Origin: Paenarthrobacter aurescens TC1
Lineage (GTDB): Bacteria > Actinomycetota > Actinomycetes > Actinomycetales > Micrococcaceae
Length of the DNA: 64,000 bases
Direction of reading: 5' to 3'
Assembly (NCBI GenBank): GCA_000014925.1
Contig: CP000474.1
Span: 310,001 to 374,000, forward strand
The position numbers and the translations under genes were made by a program. A model generated the notes under the pieces. That model had not been told where the DNA came from. It searched no databases and saw only the letters and a list, made by a program, of their open reading frames with translations. Shown in pieces: positions 16,863-24,948 of this stretch. The stretch's first letter is position 1. Every line of letters starts with the position of its first letter.

Positions 16863-17764
16863 CGGTGCAACTCCATCCAGGTTGAGGCAACAGCGCGGGC
16901 GGCGAGCCCGGCTTTCACGGCATCCGGGACACGAACCCGGTGACGGTAGAGCTCGTCCACGGTGGTCTGTTCGATCCTGTCCGTGAGGGCTTGGAACAAC
17001 GCCAATGCGCTCCGGACAGCAGCCCTGGCGTCGCGGGGCAACATCGGAATGACGGCGTTGGCATCGGCCAGCTGCGCCCGGATGGTGCTGACCCACTCCA
17101 TGCGGTCGCGGTCCTCAAGGTGGTCCGAGGTGCCAAGGTAGCTGCGGCCCAAGCGGGTAGTGTCGTCGGCCAGGTCCCTCAGGAAGTTGATGTTCTGGAA
17201 AGCAGCGCCCAACCTACTGGCGCCGTACTCCAAAGCCGCGGCGTCGCCGTCGTCGATGTTCTCATCCCGCATGAAGACGCGCAGGCACATCAGTCCGACA
17301 ACTTCGGCGGAACCGTGGACATAACCGTCGTGGGCGTCGGAATCGAAGCGCAGGGGCGCCGCCGGCGCTTCGCTTCGCTCGCCGAGATCCATGCGCATGG
17401 AATCAAAGAACGGATCGATGAGCGAATCATCGATTCCGGCGGTCCGGGCTGTCTGAGCGAACGCGTGGATGATGAGGTCGCTGCTGTAGCCGAGCTTGAC
17501 GGCCCGGTGCGTCTCAGCGATGAAGTGCGTCAGGGCGTCGCACTGCTCTTGGTAGCTCAGGCCGGCTTCCGCCGTCACGCCGTCCACGAGTTCGTCGGCC
17601 ACCCGCACCAAGGCGTAGATGTTGCGGACGTGTTGGCGGTGTCGGGATCCCAACAGCCTGCACGCCAAACCGAACGAGGTGGAGTACGCGGAGATGACTT
17701 GGTTGGCGGCACGTTCGGCCGTCCGGGTGAAATGCGTAAACGAGGTGTCCGCGGCGACGCTCAT
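16859..17764 (-). CDS. crtB: Phytoene synthase
   Basis: A 301-aa squalene/phytoene synthase that joins two GGPP to phytoene. The first Asp-rich region is YALVRVADELVDG. The family signature YVHGSAEVVGLMC leads into GAAFQNINFLRDLADDTTRLG, which holds the second Asp-rich site. It overlaps crtE by 4 nt at its start and crtI by 4 nt at its stop. Confidence 0.95.
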   Translation of the reverse strand: MSVAADTSFTHFTRTAERAANQVISAYSTSFGLACRLLGSRHRQHVRNIYALVRVADELVDGVTAEAGLSYQEQCDALTHFIAETHRAVKLGYSSDLIIHAFAQTARTAGIDDSLIDPFFDSMRMDLGERSEAPAAPLRFDSDAHDGYVHGSAEVVGLMCLRVFMRDENIDDGDAAALEYGASRLGAAFQNINFLRDLADDTTRLGRSYLGTSDHLEDRDRMEWVSTIRAQLADANAVIPMLPRDARAAVRSALALFQALTDRIEQTTVDELYRHRVRVPDAVKAGLAARAVASTWMELHR

Positions 17765-18870
17765 GATTGCCGTCCTTCCAGCTGTCCCGCGAGGTCAAGC
17801 AATACGTTGCGGACGCTTGCCGGGATGGTGCTTGTCAGCTGATTGTTGAATGCCTGCAGTTGTTCCTCGATGAGGCCTTGGACAAATACCTCGGCACCGC
17901 AATCGCTGAGATGCCGCCGCACATGCTCACCGTCACCGACGCTGAGCTCGGGCCTGCCGAAGAAGGGCTCGATGTCCGGCCACACGGTGGTGGTCCGCGC
18001 GTGGGCGATGATGGCTGTTTCCTTGCCCTCGCGTAGGTCTGAAAAGGGATCCTTGCCATGGCGGCGAGGATCCCCGAAGGTGGACAGGAGGTCGTCCTGG
18101 AGTTGGAAAGCGAGCCCAAGATGCCGGCCGGCTGTTGCGAGCGCATTCTCGACGGCGAAGTCGGCACCGGCCAGCGTGGCGGCGGCACGCAGCGGGAGTT
18201 CGAAGGTGTACGTCGCGGTCTTGTAGCCGCACATCATCAGGATGGTCTGGAGGTCCGGGGCAATAATGCCATCACCAAGGCCCACATCCAGTTGTTCGCC
18301 GGCCACGGTCTCGTTGATGGTGTGTTCCAGGAGATCGAGGAGCCGCAGGCGAAGCTCGTGAGGGAGTTCGGCACGGGCAAAGGCCTGGTGCGTCGCGGCC
18401 AGGAGCATGTCGCCCATCAGGATTCCGCCGGTTTGGGCCCAGTGGAGGCCGCTCCCGGCGCGGGCGCCGTCAGCGCCGTCCGTCCGGGCAGTTTCGCCGG
18501 CTTCCGCAAGGAGGGAGCCGATCAGGTTAGGGTGCCCGCGGCGGACGAGGTCGCCGTCGATCACGTCATCGTGCAGCAGGAAGGCGTAGTGGAGGAGTTC
18601 GATGGCAGCGGCGATGCTGATGGCGGTCTCGCGCTGGTGTGGCTCTGCGGGACCGTGCTTGTGGAGTGCGTCGTACGTTTCCATCAACAGCAAGGGCCGG
18701 ACGAATTTGCCGCCGAGGACGTTCTGGCCCGCGAGCGCCCACAGCCTGGCGAAGTCCGCACCGTATGCCGTTGCTGCGCTGGCCCTCTTGTCAATGAGTC
18801 CGCTCAGTTCGTTCTCTATTGCGGTGCAAAGATCAGTGCGACCCCGGACGGCATTTGAGGTGATGGTCAT
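17761..18870 (-). CDS. crtE: Geranylgeranyl diphosphate synthase
   Basis: A 369-aa trans-prenyltransferase making GGPP for phytoene synthesis. The chain has GGKFVRPLLL, the first Asp-rich motif LLHDDVIDGD with RRGHPNL after it, and the second Asp-rich motif LAFQLQDDLLSTFGD. ATG 18870 is selected because it forms the ATGA overlap with the idi stop; the open frame upstream lies inside idi. Confidence 0.94.
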   Translation of the reverse strand: MTITSNAVRGRTDLCTAIENELSGLIDKRASAATAYGADFARLWALAGQNVLGGKFVRPLLLMETYDALHKHGPAEPHQRETAISIAAAIELLHYAFLLHDDVIDGDLVRRGHPNLIGSLLAEAGETARTDGADGARAGSGLHWAQTGGILMGDMLLAATHQAFARAELPHELRLRLLDLLEHTINETVAGEQLDVGLGDGIIAPDLQTILMMCGYKTATYTFELPLRAAATLAGADFAVENALATAGRHLGLAFQLQDDLLSTFGDPRRHGKDPFSDLREGKETAIIAHARTTTVWPDIEPFFGRPELSVGDGEHVRRHLSDCGAEVFVQGLIEEQLQAFNNQLTSTIPASVRNVLLDLAGQLEGRQS

Positions 18871-19421
18871 GCCTCGGCTCCTGCTTGGAGTGGCAAGGCG
18901 TTCGCCTCGAGGAGCTGTGGAAATTGCAGCCCAAGCCACGGACTGAAAGCGGAGGGCGTGTGTTCCAAAGCATCCGCCAGCAGTGCCGGTGAGATCCAGG
19001 CCCAGTCGGCTACCTCGGCGGGATTCGGGTTCAACACACCGGTGATGCGGGCTACGTACACGGGGCAAACTTCATTCTCGACAATCCCCGTGGGGTCAAT
19101 GGCCCTGTATCGGAAGTGGGGGAGAACCAGTTCGATCTTGTTGGCGTCCACTCCGAGTTCGAACTGTGCCCGCCTGAGGATGGCGTCCTCGAACTCTTCA
19201 CCGGGCCCCGGGTGGCCGCAGAAGCTGTTGGTCCACACCCCGGGCCACGTTTTCTTCTCCGGCGAACGGCGGGTCAGCAGAACTTCCCCAACATCGTTGA
19301 TCAGGTAGCAGGAAAAAGCGAGGTGGAGGGGAGTATCAAGTGTGTGCACCCCTGCCTTGGGAGCCTCGCCAATGGGCGTTCCGGCGTCGTCAAGGAGGAC
19401 CACCATCTCTGTCGCGTTCAT
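18867..19421 (-). CDS. idi: Isopentenyl-diphosphate delta-isomerase, type I
   Basis: A 184-aa Nudix-fold isomerase interconverting IPP and DMAPP. It shows TPLHLAFSCYLIND, the active-site Cys in TNSFCGHPGPGEEFEDA, the Glu pair of the Nudix-like helix, and ENEVCPVYVA with the second catalytic acid. DMAPP is needed both for chain initiation by CrtE and for the C5 additions by CrtEb, which explains its place at the head of the operon. ATG 19421 has GGAAGGG upstream. Confidence 0.94.
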   Translation of the reverse strand: MNATEMVVLLDDAGTPIGEAPKAGVHTLDTPLHLAFSCYLINDVGEVLLTRRSPEKKTWPGVWTNSFCGHPGPGEEFEDAILRRAQFELGVDANKIELVLPHFRYRAIDPTGIVENEVCPVYVARITGVLNPNPAEVADWAWISPALLADALEHTPSAFSPWLGLQFPQLLEANALPLQAGAEA

Positions 19422-19467
19422 CTTGCCCTTCCTCCACACCCTGTTTCTGCCTGAAACCTGAATATTG

Positions 19468-19480
19468 CTAGACAAGCTAG
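19468..19480. promoter_or_regulatory. CTAG-N5-CTAG site in the idi/MarR divergent promoter
   Basis: CTAG at 19468-19471 and 19477-19480 with 5 nt between, in the 102-bp gap between idi and the divergent MarR gene. It is the probable regulator site for the carotenoid operon. CTAG is rare in such genomes and also bounds the other MarR palindrome at 13080-13097. Confidence 0.55.
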
Positions 19481-19523
19481 AAGAAAGGCTACCATGTAGG
19501 AAGTTAGGTGTAACATACCAAAC

Positions 19524-20111
19524 ATGTCCAGCCCTGAAGAGATACCCGAAGAAGCCGGGACCCCGGTTTCTGCCGGCATCTATCATCTGGACGCCAACGA
19601 TCCTCATCAGGAACTAGTGGATCGCTCCGGTCTCTCCGAGGCCGATGTCCAGCAAGTTAGCGACCTCATGGCATCGTTGGCGAGGCTGCGCGAGGCTGAA
19701 CAACGCCTCTCCGACGCTTCCCTCAGATACATGAAACTCAATCAATCCGATATGCGAGCTCTGCACTATCTGATTGTCTGCGCCAACCATGGCGTGATTG
19801 CCACCCCCGGTGCAATAGCCTCCCGGCTCCATATCTCGACGGCGTCAACCACCAAGCTGCTCGACCGGCTGGAACGCGCCGGGCACGTCACGCGACGCGC
19901 CCACCCCTCCGACCGCCGCGCGCTCGCCATCGCCATCACTCCCGAAACGCACGAGGCTGCGATGCGGACCGTTGGGCGCCAGCAGGCCAAACGATTCCTG
20001 GCGGCAGCACGTCTGACACCCGAAGAACGGGAAACGGTGATGCGGTTCCTCGATGACATGGCGCAGGAGATCGAAGTCGCCGATGAGGCGTGGGCTGGTT
20101 CCGGGGCGTAG
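19524..20111 (+). CDS. MarR-family regulator of the carotenoid operon (CrtR-like)
   Basis: A 195-aa MarR protein. The winged helix runs VIATPGAIASRLHISTASTT then KLLDRLERAGHVTRRAHPSD with the wing RRALAIAIT. A divergent MarR regulator next to the carotenoid genes is the arrangement of CrtR in Corynebacterium, which represses crt genes and responds to isoprenoid diphosphates. The same logic is inferred here. TAACAT (19511-19516) stands 7 nt before the ATG, so its own mRNA is probably leaderless. Confidence 0.85.
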   Translation: MSSPEEIPEEAGTPVSAGIYHLDANDPHQELVDRSGLSEADVQQVSDLMASLARLREAEQRLSDASLRYMKLNQSDMRALHYLIVCANHGVIATPGAIASRLHISTASTTKLLDRLERAGHVTRRAHPSDRRALAIAITPETHEAAMRTVGRQQAKRFLAAARLTPEERETVMRFLDDMAQEIEVADEAWAGSGA

Positions 20112-20119
20112 CCCTGGTA

Positions 20120-20938
20120 CTAGTACAGGAAGATCGGCAGCCAATCCCGGTTGTGTGCGTGGACCAACGCCAGGAACAAGACAAAGTCGAAGAGCAGGTG
20201 CACGGACACTACGTAGGTGAATGACTTGGTGAGCTTGAACGTGTAGCCCTGCAGCAGTGCGAAGGGGAACGTCAGCAGCGGGCCCCACGACTGGTAGCCG
20301 ATCTCCCACAGGAATGACGAGAAGACCACTGCTTGCAGGAGGTTGGCCAGCCAGTCCGGAAAATGTTGGCGCAGCAGGGTGAAGGTGGTGCAGATGAAGA
20401 ACAGTTCATCCCAGATACCCACGGCGTTGACTCCAAGGAAAAGCCGCCAGAAGATGTCGGGATCCGAAGCGTCAGGCCAGTTTTGGTAAACACCGGTCCT
20501 GATCAGGTACACCGGCAGGATGAAGTATCCGAGCGCCACCACGCCTATCAGGTACAGCTTCGCTGCCAACGGCCACTTACGGCCGGTGTTCACGGGAAAC
20601 TTGATGATGTCCTCGCGGTAGGCGAACCGGGAAACCACCCATGGCACCAGCACCGCCAATGCAAGGGCGCCGCCCATGAGGGCCATGTGCTCTGTGCTGA
20701 GGTCGGCGTTGAGGGGCACCAGGCTGAAGATCGTCATACCGGCCGCGATCAACGCGAGGTGTCGCATCAGCCGGTGGTCGATGAAAGCCGCGGTGGCCAC
20801 GCTCGCCCCCAGCAGGCCATAGCCAAGCAGCTCGTTGCCCATGGCAAAGAGCGGCACGCCGGACAAGGAAAGCAACGCCGCCGGCAACAGCTTCCAACTG
20901 AGTGCGGTGCGGGGTGATTCCGTTGAAATGGATGTCAC
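20120..20938 (-). CDS. CPBP-family intramembrane protease-like protein
   Basis: A 272-aa membrane protein with about eight hydrophobic segments. The C-terminal half carries CPBP/CAAX-protease motifs: WDELFFICTTFTLLRQHFP in place of the usual EExxxR, then FSSFLWEIGYQSWG, and VVSVHLLFDFVLF with the third-motif His. The first Glu of the EE pair is Asp, so catalysis is uncertain. It is convergent with the MarR gene, 8 nt away. The start is GTG 20938 with a poorly spaced GGAGG, so a downstream start is possible. A link to pigment formation is suggested only by position. Confidence 0.72.
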   Translation of the reverse strand: MTSISTESPRTALSWKLLPAALLSLSGVPLFAMGNELLGYGLLGASVATAAFIDHRLMRHLALIAAGMTIFSLVPLNADLSTEHMALMGGALALAVLVPWVVSRFAYREDIIKFPVNTGRKWPLAAKLYLIGVVALGYFILPVYLIRTGVYQNWPDASDPDIFWRLFLGVNAVGIWDELFFICTTFTLLRQHFPDWLANLLQAVVFSSFLWEIGYQSWGPLLTFPFALLQGYTFKLTKSFTYVVSVHLLFDFVLFLALVHAHNRDWLPIFLY

Positions 20939-21041
20939 CCCTCCAGCATGTCAGGGCTTGCCGTCCAATAACACGTTTTCCCTCGTCAGGAGTCTCCTCG
21001 GTGTCTCAGATGCCCTCGTTCATCTGTAAGATTCGTGACAA

Positions 21042-21087
21042 GGCCCACATATTTATTGGTGGGCCAAGTCATGGCTGGCTTAGCCAG
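21042..21087 (+). promoter_or_regulatory. Two hairpins in the leader of the EAL gene
   Basis: GGCCCAC (21042-21048) pairs with GTGGGCC (21059-21065) around an AT-rich loop, and CTGGC/GCCAG (21075-21079 with 21083-21087) forms a second small hairpin. They lie 26-71 nt before ATG 21113 and may be leader structure or the end of an upstream transcript. Confidence 0.4.
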
Positions 21088-21112
21088 TGGGGGACACACA
21101 AAGGAATAATTA

Positions 21113-22231
21113 ATGGCTCAAGACGCGGGCTCTTTTAAACCGGAAAGCGGCAGCTCACCGAAGGATGACGCTGCTGCGGCCGATGACGCTGTTAAGGCGC
21201 CGGCAAGCGAAGACATGACCATGCGCGAACAAGTGCTGGACATCGTTGAATCCATCCTTGCGGACAGCGACGCCCGGAGCGAAGGAGCGAGGAACAACCT
21301 CCGCGCCTTGGTTGAGGCACGTCCCGGGAATCCCGAGCGTGCCTTGTTGGAGCACTTGCTCGAGACCCGCAAGACACCAGCTTCAGCGGCCAAGGTCCCC
21401 GTTCAGCGTGAAGTTGCCAGCCTGCACTTGGAGTCCTCGGATACAGCCAGGACAGTATCGGTACCCGTCAGCCACGAAGTCCGTGAAGGCATCCAGTCGA
21501 TCCTGGCGGACAAACTCTTGCTGACAGCCTTCCAGCCTGTCCATGCACTGCCGGGCGGCGAGGTGGTGGGCGTGGAGGCGCTGACCAGGTTCGTGGGTGA
21601 GGACGGGGCCGGAGCCGATGTCTGGTTCAACGAGGCTGCGGCAGCCGGACTGGGAACGGAACTCGAAATTGCCGCGCTGCACTGCGCCCTGACGGCAGCG
21701 CACGACGTCCCGGACAACATGTCCGTGGCGCTTAACCTCACCCCCGCAACGTCCAGCGACCCCCGCGTGCGGAACCTTCTGGCTGCGGCGGCACTCGCTC
21801 CGGACAGGATCATTGTTGAATTGACGGGCAGCTTGGAATCCGTGGAAGGGCAAACCGGCGACCACGGCCTGGGGCCACTGCGAACCCTGGGCCTGCGGCT
21901 GGCCATCAGTGCGTCCGGAGCCGCCCTGGTTTCCATGGAGCGGATTGAACAGTTGCGCCCCGACATCATCAAGCTGGACCGCCATCTGATTGAGGGAATA
22001 GAAAGCAGCGACGGTCAGAAAATCCGGGCCAGGGCCATTGTGGAGCTTGCCCGGGAGATCGGCGCGGACATCATTGCGGAAGGCATCGAAACCGCAGCCG
22101 AGCTTGATGAAGTCACCGCGCTGAAGGTCACAGCAGCGCAAGGCTACCTGCTGGGTCGACCCTCCGTTCACCCCCTGGACTGGTCCGCATGGAGCATACG
22201 CGCGCAGACCGAAGCCCAGCCCGCAGGCTAG
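21113..22231 (+). CDS. EAL-domain protein, probably catalytically inactive
   Basis: A 372-aa cytoplasmic protein. Residues 1-115 are an acidic, Ala-rich N-terminal region without a known fold; an EAL domain fills about 125-360. The signature is VVGVEALTRF and the later IIKLDRHLIEGI and IIAEGIETAAEL blocks are present. The DDFGTG loop, whose acids bind metal in active c-di-GMP phosphodiesterases, is replaced by ISASGAALVSM. It is therefore likely a c-di-GMP receptor or scaffold rather than an enzyme. AAGGA lies 7 nt before the ATG. It stands alone between the CPBP gene and the glycosyltransferases. Confidence 0.83.
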   Translation: MAQDAGSFKPESGSSPKDDAAAADDAVKAPASEDMTMREQVLDIVESILADSDARSEGARNNLRALVEARPGNPERALLEHLLETRKTPASAAKVPVQREVASLHLESSDTARTVSVPVSHEVREGIQSILADKLLLTAFQPVHALPGGEVVGVEALTRFVGEDGAGADVWFNEAAAAGLGTELEIAALHCALTAAHDVPDNMSVALNLTPATSSDPRVRNLLAAAALAPDRIIVELTGSLESVEGQTGDHGLGPLRTLGLRLAISASGAALVSMERIEQLRPDIIKLDRHLIEGIESSDGQKIRARAIVELAREIGADIIAEGIETAAELDEVTALKVTAAQGYLLGRPSVHPLDWSAWSIRAQTEAQPAG

Positions 22232-22346
22232 GCAACTGCCGGGCATTTGGGTGACTCGCGTAAAGTAGCATGCGGGGGTTTTTCGGTCCCATGAAAATTG
22301 GGGATTGCTGAGGCAAGGACCCACCTAGCCAGGAAGTTCTTCGTTG

Positions 22347-23651
22347 ATGGACAGTTTTTTCAGTATGCTCGCGGAAATTCGCGGTAAAACAATCCCAACG
22401 AGGTTGGCGGCACGCATGAACTCCCCGCGCGGCTTGCTGGGGGGCTTCGTGGTGATCCACCTGGTGTTCCTGGTCTTTGCCGCCGTGCTCTCATTGCGCG
22501 GGGAAGCCTTCAGCGACACCTTCATCTACCGTGATTGGGCGCTGGCAGGGTTCAACGACGCGAACCTGACCGGCGGACCCAGCCCGTGGGTATACCCCAT
22601 CCTGGCGCTGATTCCTATGGGCTTGGCAGCTATTGCCGGTCCAGGCCCTTTCTTTTTCCTGTGGGTCCTGCTCACCACTCTGCTGAACGGCTGGGCGGTG
22701 CTCAAACTCACCGACCGCGGCCGTCGGCAGGAAGCAATCCCGGCTGCCTGGTGGTGGCTGGTATTCGTGTTCCTCATGGGTTGGTTGGGCTTCGCCCGCG
22801 TTGACGGACTCACGGCACCCATAGTGCTGGTGGCCCTTGTTTACGGTGTTACCCGGCCGTTCGTCGCGTCGGTCCTTCTGAGCGTTGCCACCTGGGTTAA
22901 GGTTTGGCCCGCCGCTGTCATGCTGGCCCTGTTCGCAGTGGTCAGGAAGCGCCTGCACGTTGTGGCGGCAGGAATTGCGACGACGGCGGTTGTAGTTGGG
23001 CTCGCCGCGGCAGTGAGTGCCGTCCCCAAGTTGCTGAACTTCCTGACACAACAGGGAGACCGCGGCATGCAGCTCGAAGCAACCTTCACCACACCATGGT
23101 TGTGGTTGTCGGTGCTCGGGGTGGGGGATTCCCGCATGTACATGAACACAGACATCAACTCCATGCAGGTGGACGGGCCCGGTACCGCACTCATGTCCGT
23201 GCTGATGCAGCCGCTGTTGCTCCTTGCCGCAGCCGCCGTCGCCGGTCTGACGTTCTGGGCGTTGCACCAAGGCAAGCTCAACGGAGGAGTGGACCGCACA
23301 GAGCTCCTCCTTTCGGGAGCCCTCACCCTGGTGACCGCCTTCATCGTGTTCAACAAAGTGGGTTCACCGCAGTTCATGGTGTGGCTTGCTCCGGCTGTAG
23401 CTGTGGGGCTGGCACACAACTGGAAAGAGTGGCGCGTTCCGGCCACCATGCTGATAGTCATCGCCGTTGCCACTTACTTCATTTACCCGCTCTTCTACGA
23501 TGCACTGAGCCACAACAATCCTTGGATGGCGCTGGTCCTGACCATCCGCAACGTCTTGCTTGTGGTTCTCTTCTTCTGGTCGGCGCGTCGCCTGTATTCA
23601 CTGGGCCGCAAGCCATCCGTGGTCACCGCCCCAGCTGCCAAGGAGCACTAA
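22347..23651 (+). CDS. Polytopic GT-C glycosyltransferase, GT87-like (copy 1)
   Basis: A 434-aa membrane protein of about ten helices resembling GT87/DUF2029 polyprenol-phosphate-sugar transferases. The first extracytoplasmic loop SDTFIYRDWALAGFNDANL carries the acidic catalytic site expected of GT-C enzymes. SPWVYPILALIP and ATWVKVWPAAVM are typical of the family, and FNKVGSPQFMVWLAP closes the conserved core. It probably adds a mannose-type residue to a wall or membrane glycan. A paralogue follows 1 nt after its stop and an MptB-like enzyme converges on the pair. ATG 22347 is used rather than the adjacent TTG 22344. Confidence 0.78.
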   Translation: MDSFFSMLAEIRGKTIPTRLAARMNSPRGLLGGFVVIHLVFLVFAAVLSLRGEAFSDTFIYRDWALAGFNDANLTGGPSPWVYPILALIPMGLAAIAGPGPFFFLWVLLTTLLNGWAVLKLTDRGRRQEAIPAAWWWLVFVFLMGWLGFARVDGLTAPIVLVALVYGVTRPFVASVLLSVATWVKVWPAAVMLALFAVVRKRLHVVAAGIATTAVVVGLAAAVSAVPKLLNFLTQQGDRGMQLEATFTTPWLWLSVLGVGDSRMYMNTDINSMQVDGPGTALMSVLMQPLLLLAAAAVAGLTFWALHQGKLNGGVDRTELLLSGALTLVTAFIVFNKVGSPQFMVWLAPAVAVGLAHNWKEWRVPATMLIVIAVATYFIYPLFYDALSHNNPWMALVLTIRNVLLVVLFFWSARRLYSLGRKPSVVTAPAAKEH

Positions 23652-23652
23652 G

Positions 23653-24948
23653 ATTTCCGCGACGTTCTTCGACCAGCTGGTCCGTCTCCGCAGCCGTGTC
23701 CTGCCTCCAGCAGTCATAGCGTGGTTCGCCCGCCCCGGCAGCGTCTGGTGGGGCTTTGCCGTGGTTCACTTCTACTTCCTGTGCTGGATGGCGTCCTTCT
23801 TCCTCAGCGGCAACACGTTCAGTGACACTGAGCAATACCGTCAGTGGGCCATGGACGGTTACAACCCGGAGAACCTCAGCGGGAAGATCAGTCCCTGGGT
23901 TTATCCGGTGCTGGCCCAGATTCCCATTTTCCTGGCGGGCATTGCCGGTCCGGATCTCTATTTGCTGATGTGGACCCTGCTCATCACAGCCCTCAACGCG
24001 CTGGGCCTGTGGTACCTGACGCGTGGCCCGCGGCGGGTCAGCGGGATCGCGCCCGCATGGTGGTGGCTGTTTTTCACCGTGTTCATGGGGTATCTCAGCT
24101 TTGCCCGAGTTGAGGGCATCACCACCTCCATTGTTTTGATTGCCTTGATCTGCGCTGCTCAAAGGCCCGTTGTCGCCTCTGTCCTGTTGAGCATCGCAAC
24201 GTGGATCAAAGTGTGGCCCGCAGCGGTGCTGGTACCGATCATCATCGCTTCCCGCAACCGTCTGCAGATGATCGCTGCCGGGGTGGGCGTCACCGCCGTC
24301 GTAGGGTTTGGAACGTACCTCGCTGGTGGCTTCAGTCACATCCTCGACTTCCTGATCAATCAGGGTGAGCGCGGCATGCAGCTGGAAGCCACCTTCTCCA
24401 CGCCCTGGGTGTGGCTTAGTGTCTTCAACGTTGCCGGCTCCAAAATGGCCGACAACACAGCCATTAACTCCACGGAGGTGTACGGGCCGGGTGCCGAAGT
24501 GGCTGCTTTCCTGATGCAGCCGCTGCTGATTGTTGCCGCGATCGCGGCCGCCATCCTCCTGATCCGTGCACTCAAGCGCGGTGCGGAGCGCGAGGAACTG
24601 TTCCTCGAAGGTGCCCTGATGATGACCACGGCGTTCATCGTGTTCAACAAAGTGGGCTCGCCGCAATTCATCATCTGGCTGGCACCCGTGATCATTGCGG
24701 GCCTGACGCACGACTGGAACCGTTGGAAGGTACCGGCCGCGTTGCTGATGGCGATTGCCATGACCACGTTCGTGATTTATCCGCTGTTCTACACCCCGCT
24801 CATACACGCCCACCCGGTCATGGCAGCCGTGCTGACCACCCGGAATGTCCTGCTGGTGGTTCTGCTGTGGTGGTCCGTGCAGCGGACGGTTGAGCTGGGA
24901 CGGCGCGTGAACCGCGACGGCGCCCCGGTGGTGCCGAAAGCGCTTTAG
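23653..24948 (+). CDS. Polytopic GT-C glycosyltransferase, GT87-like (copy 2), ATT start
   Basis: A 431-aa paralogue of the preceding protein with matching blocks SDTEQYRQWAMDGYNPENL, SPWVYPVLAQIP, ATWIKVWPAAVLVP and FNKVGSPQFIIWLAP. No ATG, GTG or TTG fits its start. ATT 23653 has a perfect AAGGAG at 23639-23644, is 1 nt past the upstream TAA, and gives an N-terminus (ISATFFDQLVRLRSRVLP) that aligns to the paralogue's first residues within one position. Alternatives are TTG 23560, deep inside the upstream gene, or a GTG that would cut the first helix. A sequencing error (ATG to ATT) cannot be excluded. Confidence 0.75.
   Translation: MSATFFDQLVRLRSRVLPPAVIAWFARPGSVWWGFAVVHFYFLCWMASFFLSGNTFSDTEQYRQWAMDGYNPENLSGKISPWVYPVLAQIPIFLAGIAGPDLYLLMWTLLITALNALGLWYLTRGPRRVSGIAPAWWWLFFTVFMGYLSFARVEGITTSIVLIALICAAQRPVVASVLLSIATWIKVWPAAVLVPIIIASRNRLQMIAAGVGVTAVVGFGTYLAGGFSHILDFLINQGERGMQLEATFSTPWVWLSVFNVAGSKMADNTAINSTEVYGPGAEVAAFLMQPLLIVAAIAAAILLIRALKRGAEREELFLEGALMMTTAFIVFNKVGSPQFIIWLAPVIIAGLTHDWNRWKVPAALLMAIAMTTFVIYPLFYTPLIHAHPVMAAVLTTRNVLLVVLLWWSVQRTVELGRRVNRDGAPVVPKAL

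Noticed and set aside
22261..22300. The GGGGGTTTTT stretch as a terminator of the EAL gene
   Set aside because: The T run is present but I find no stable hairpin immediately before it.
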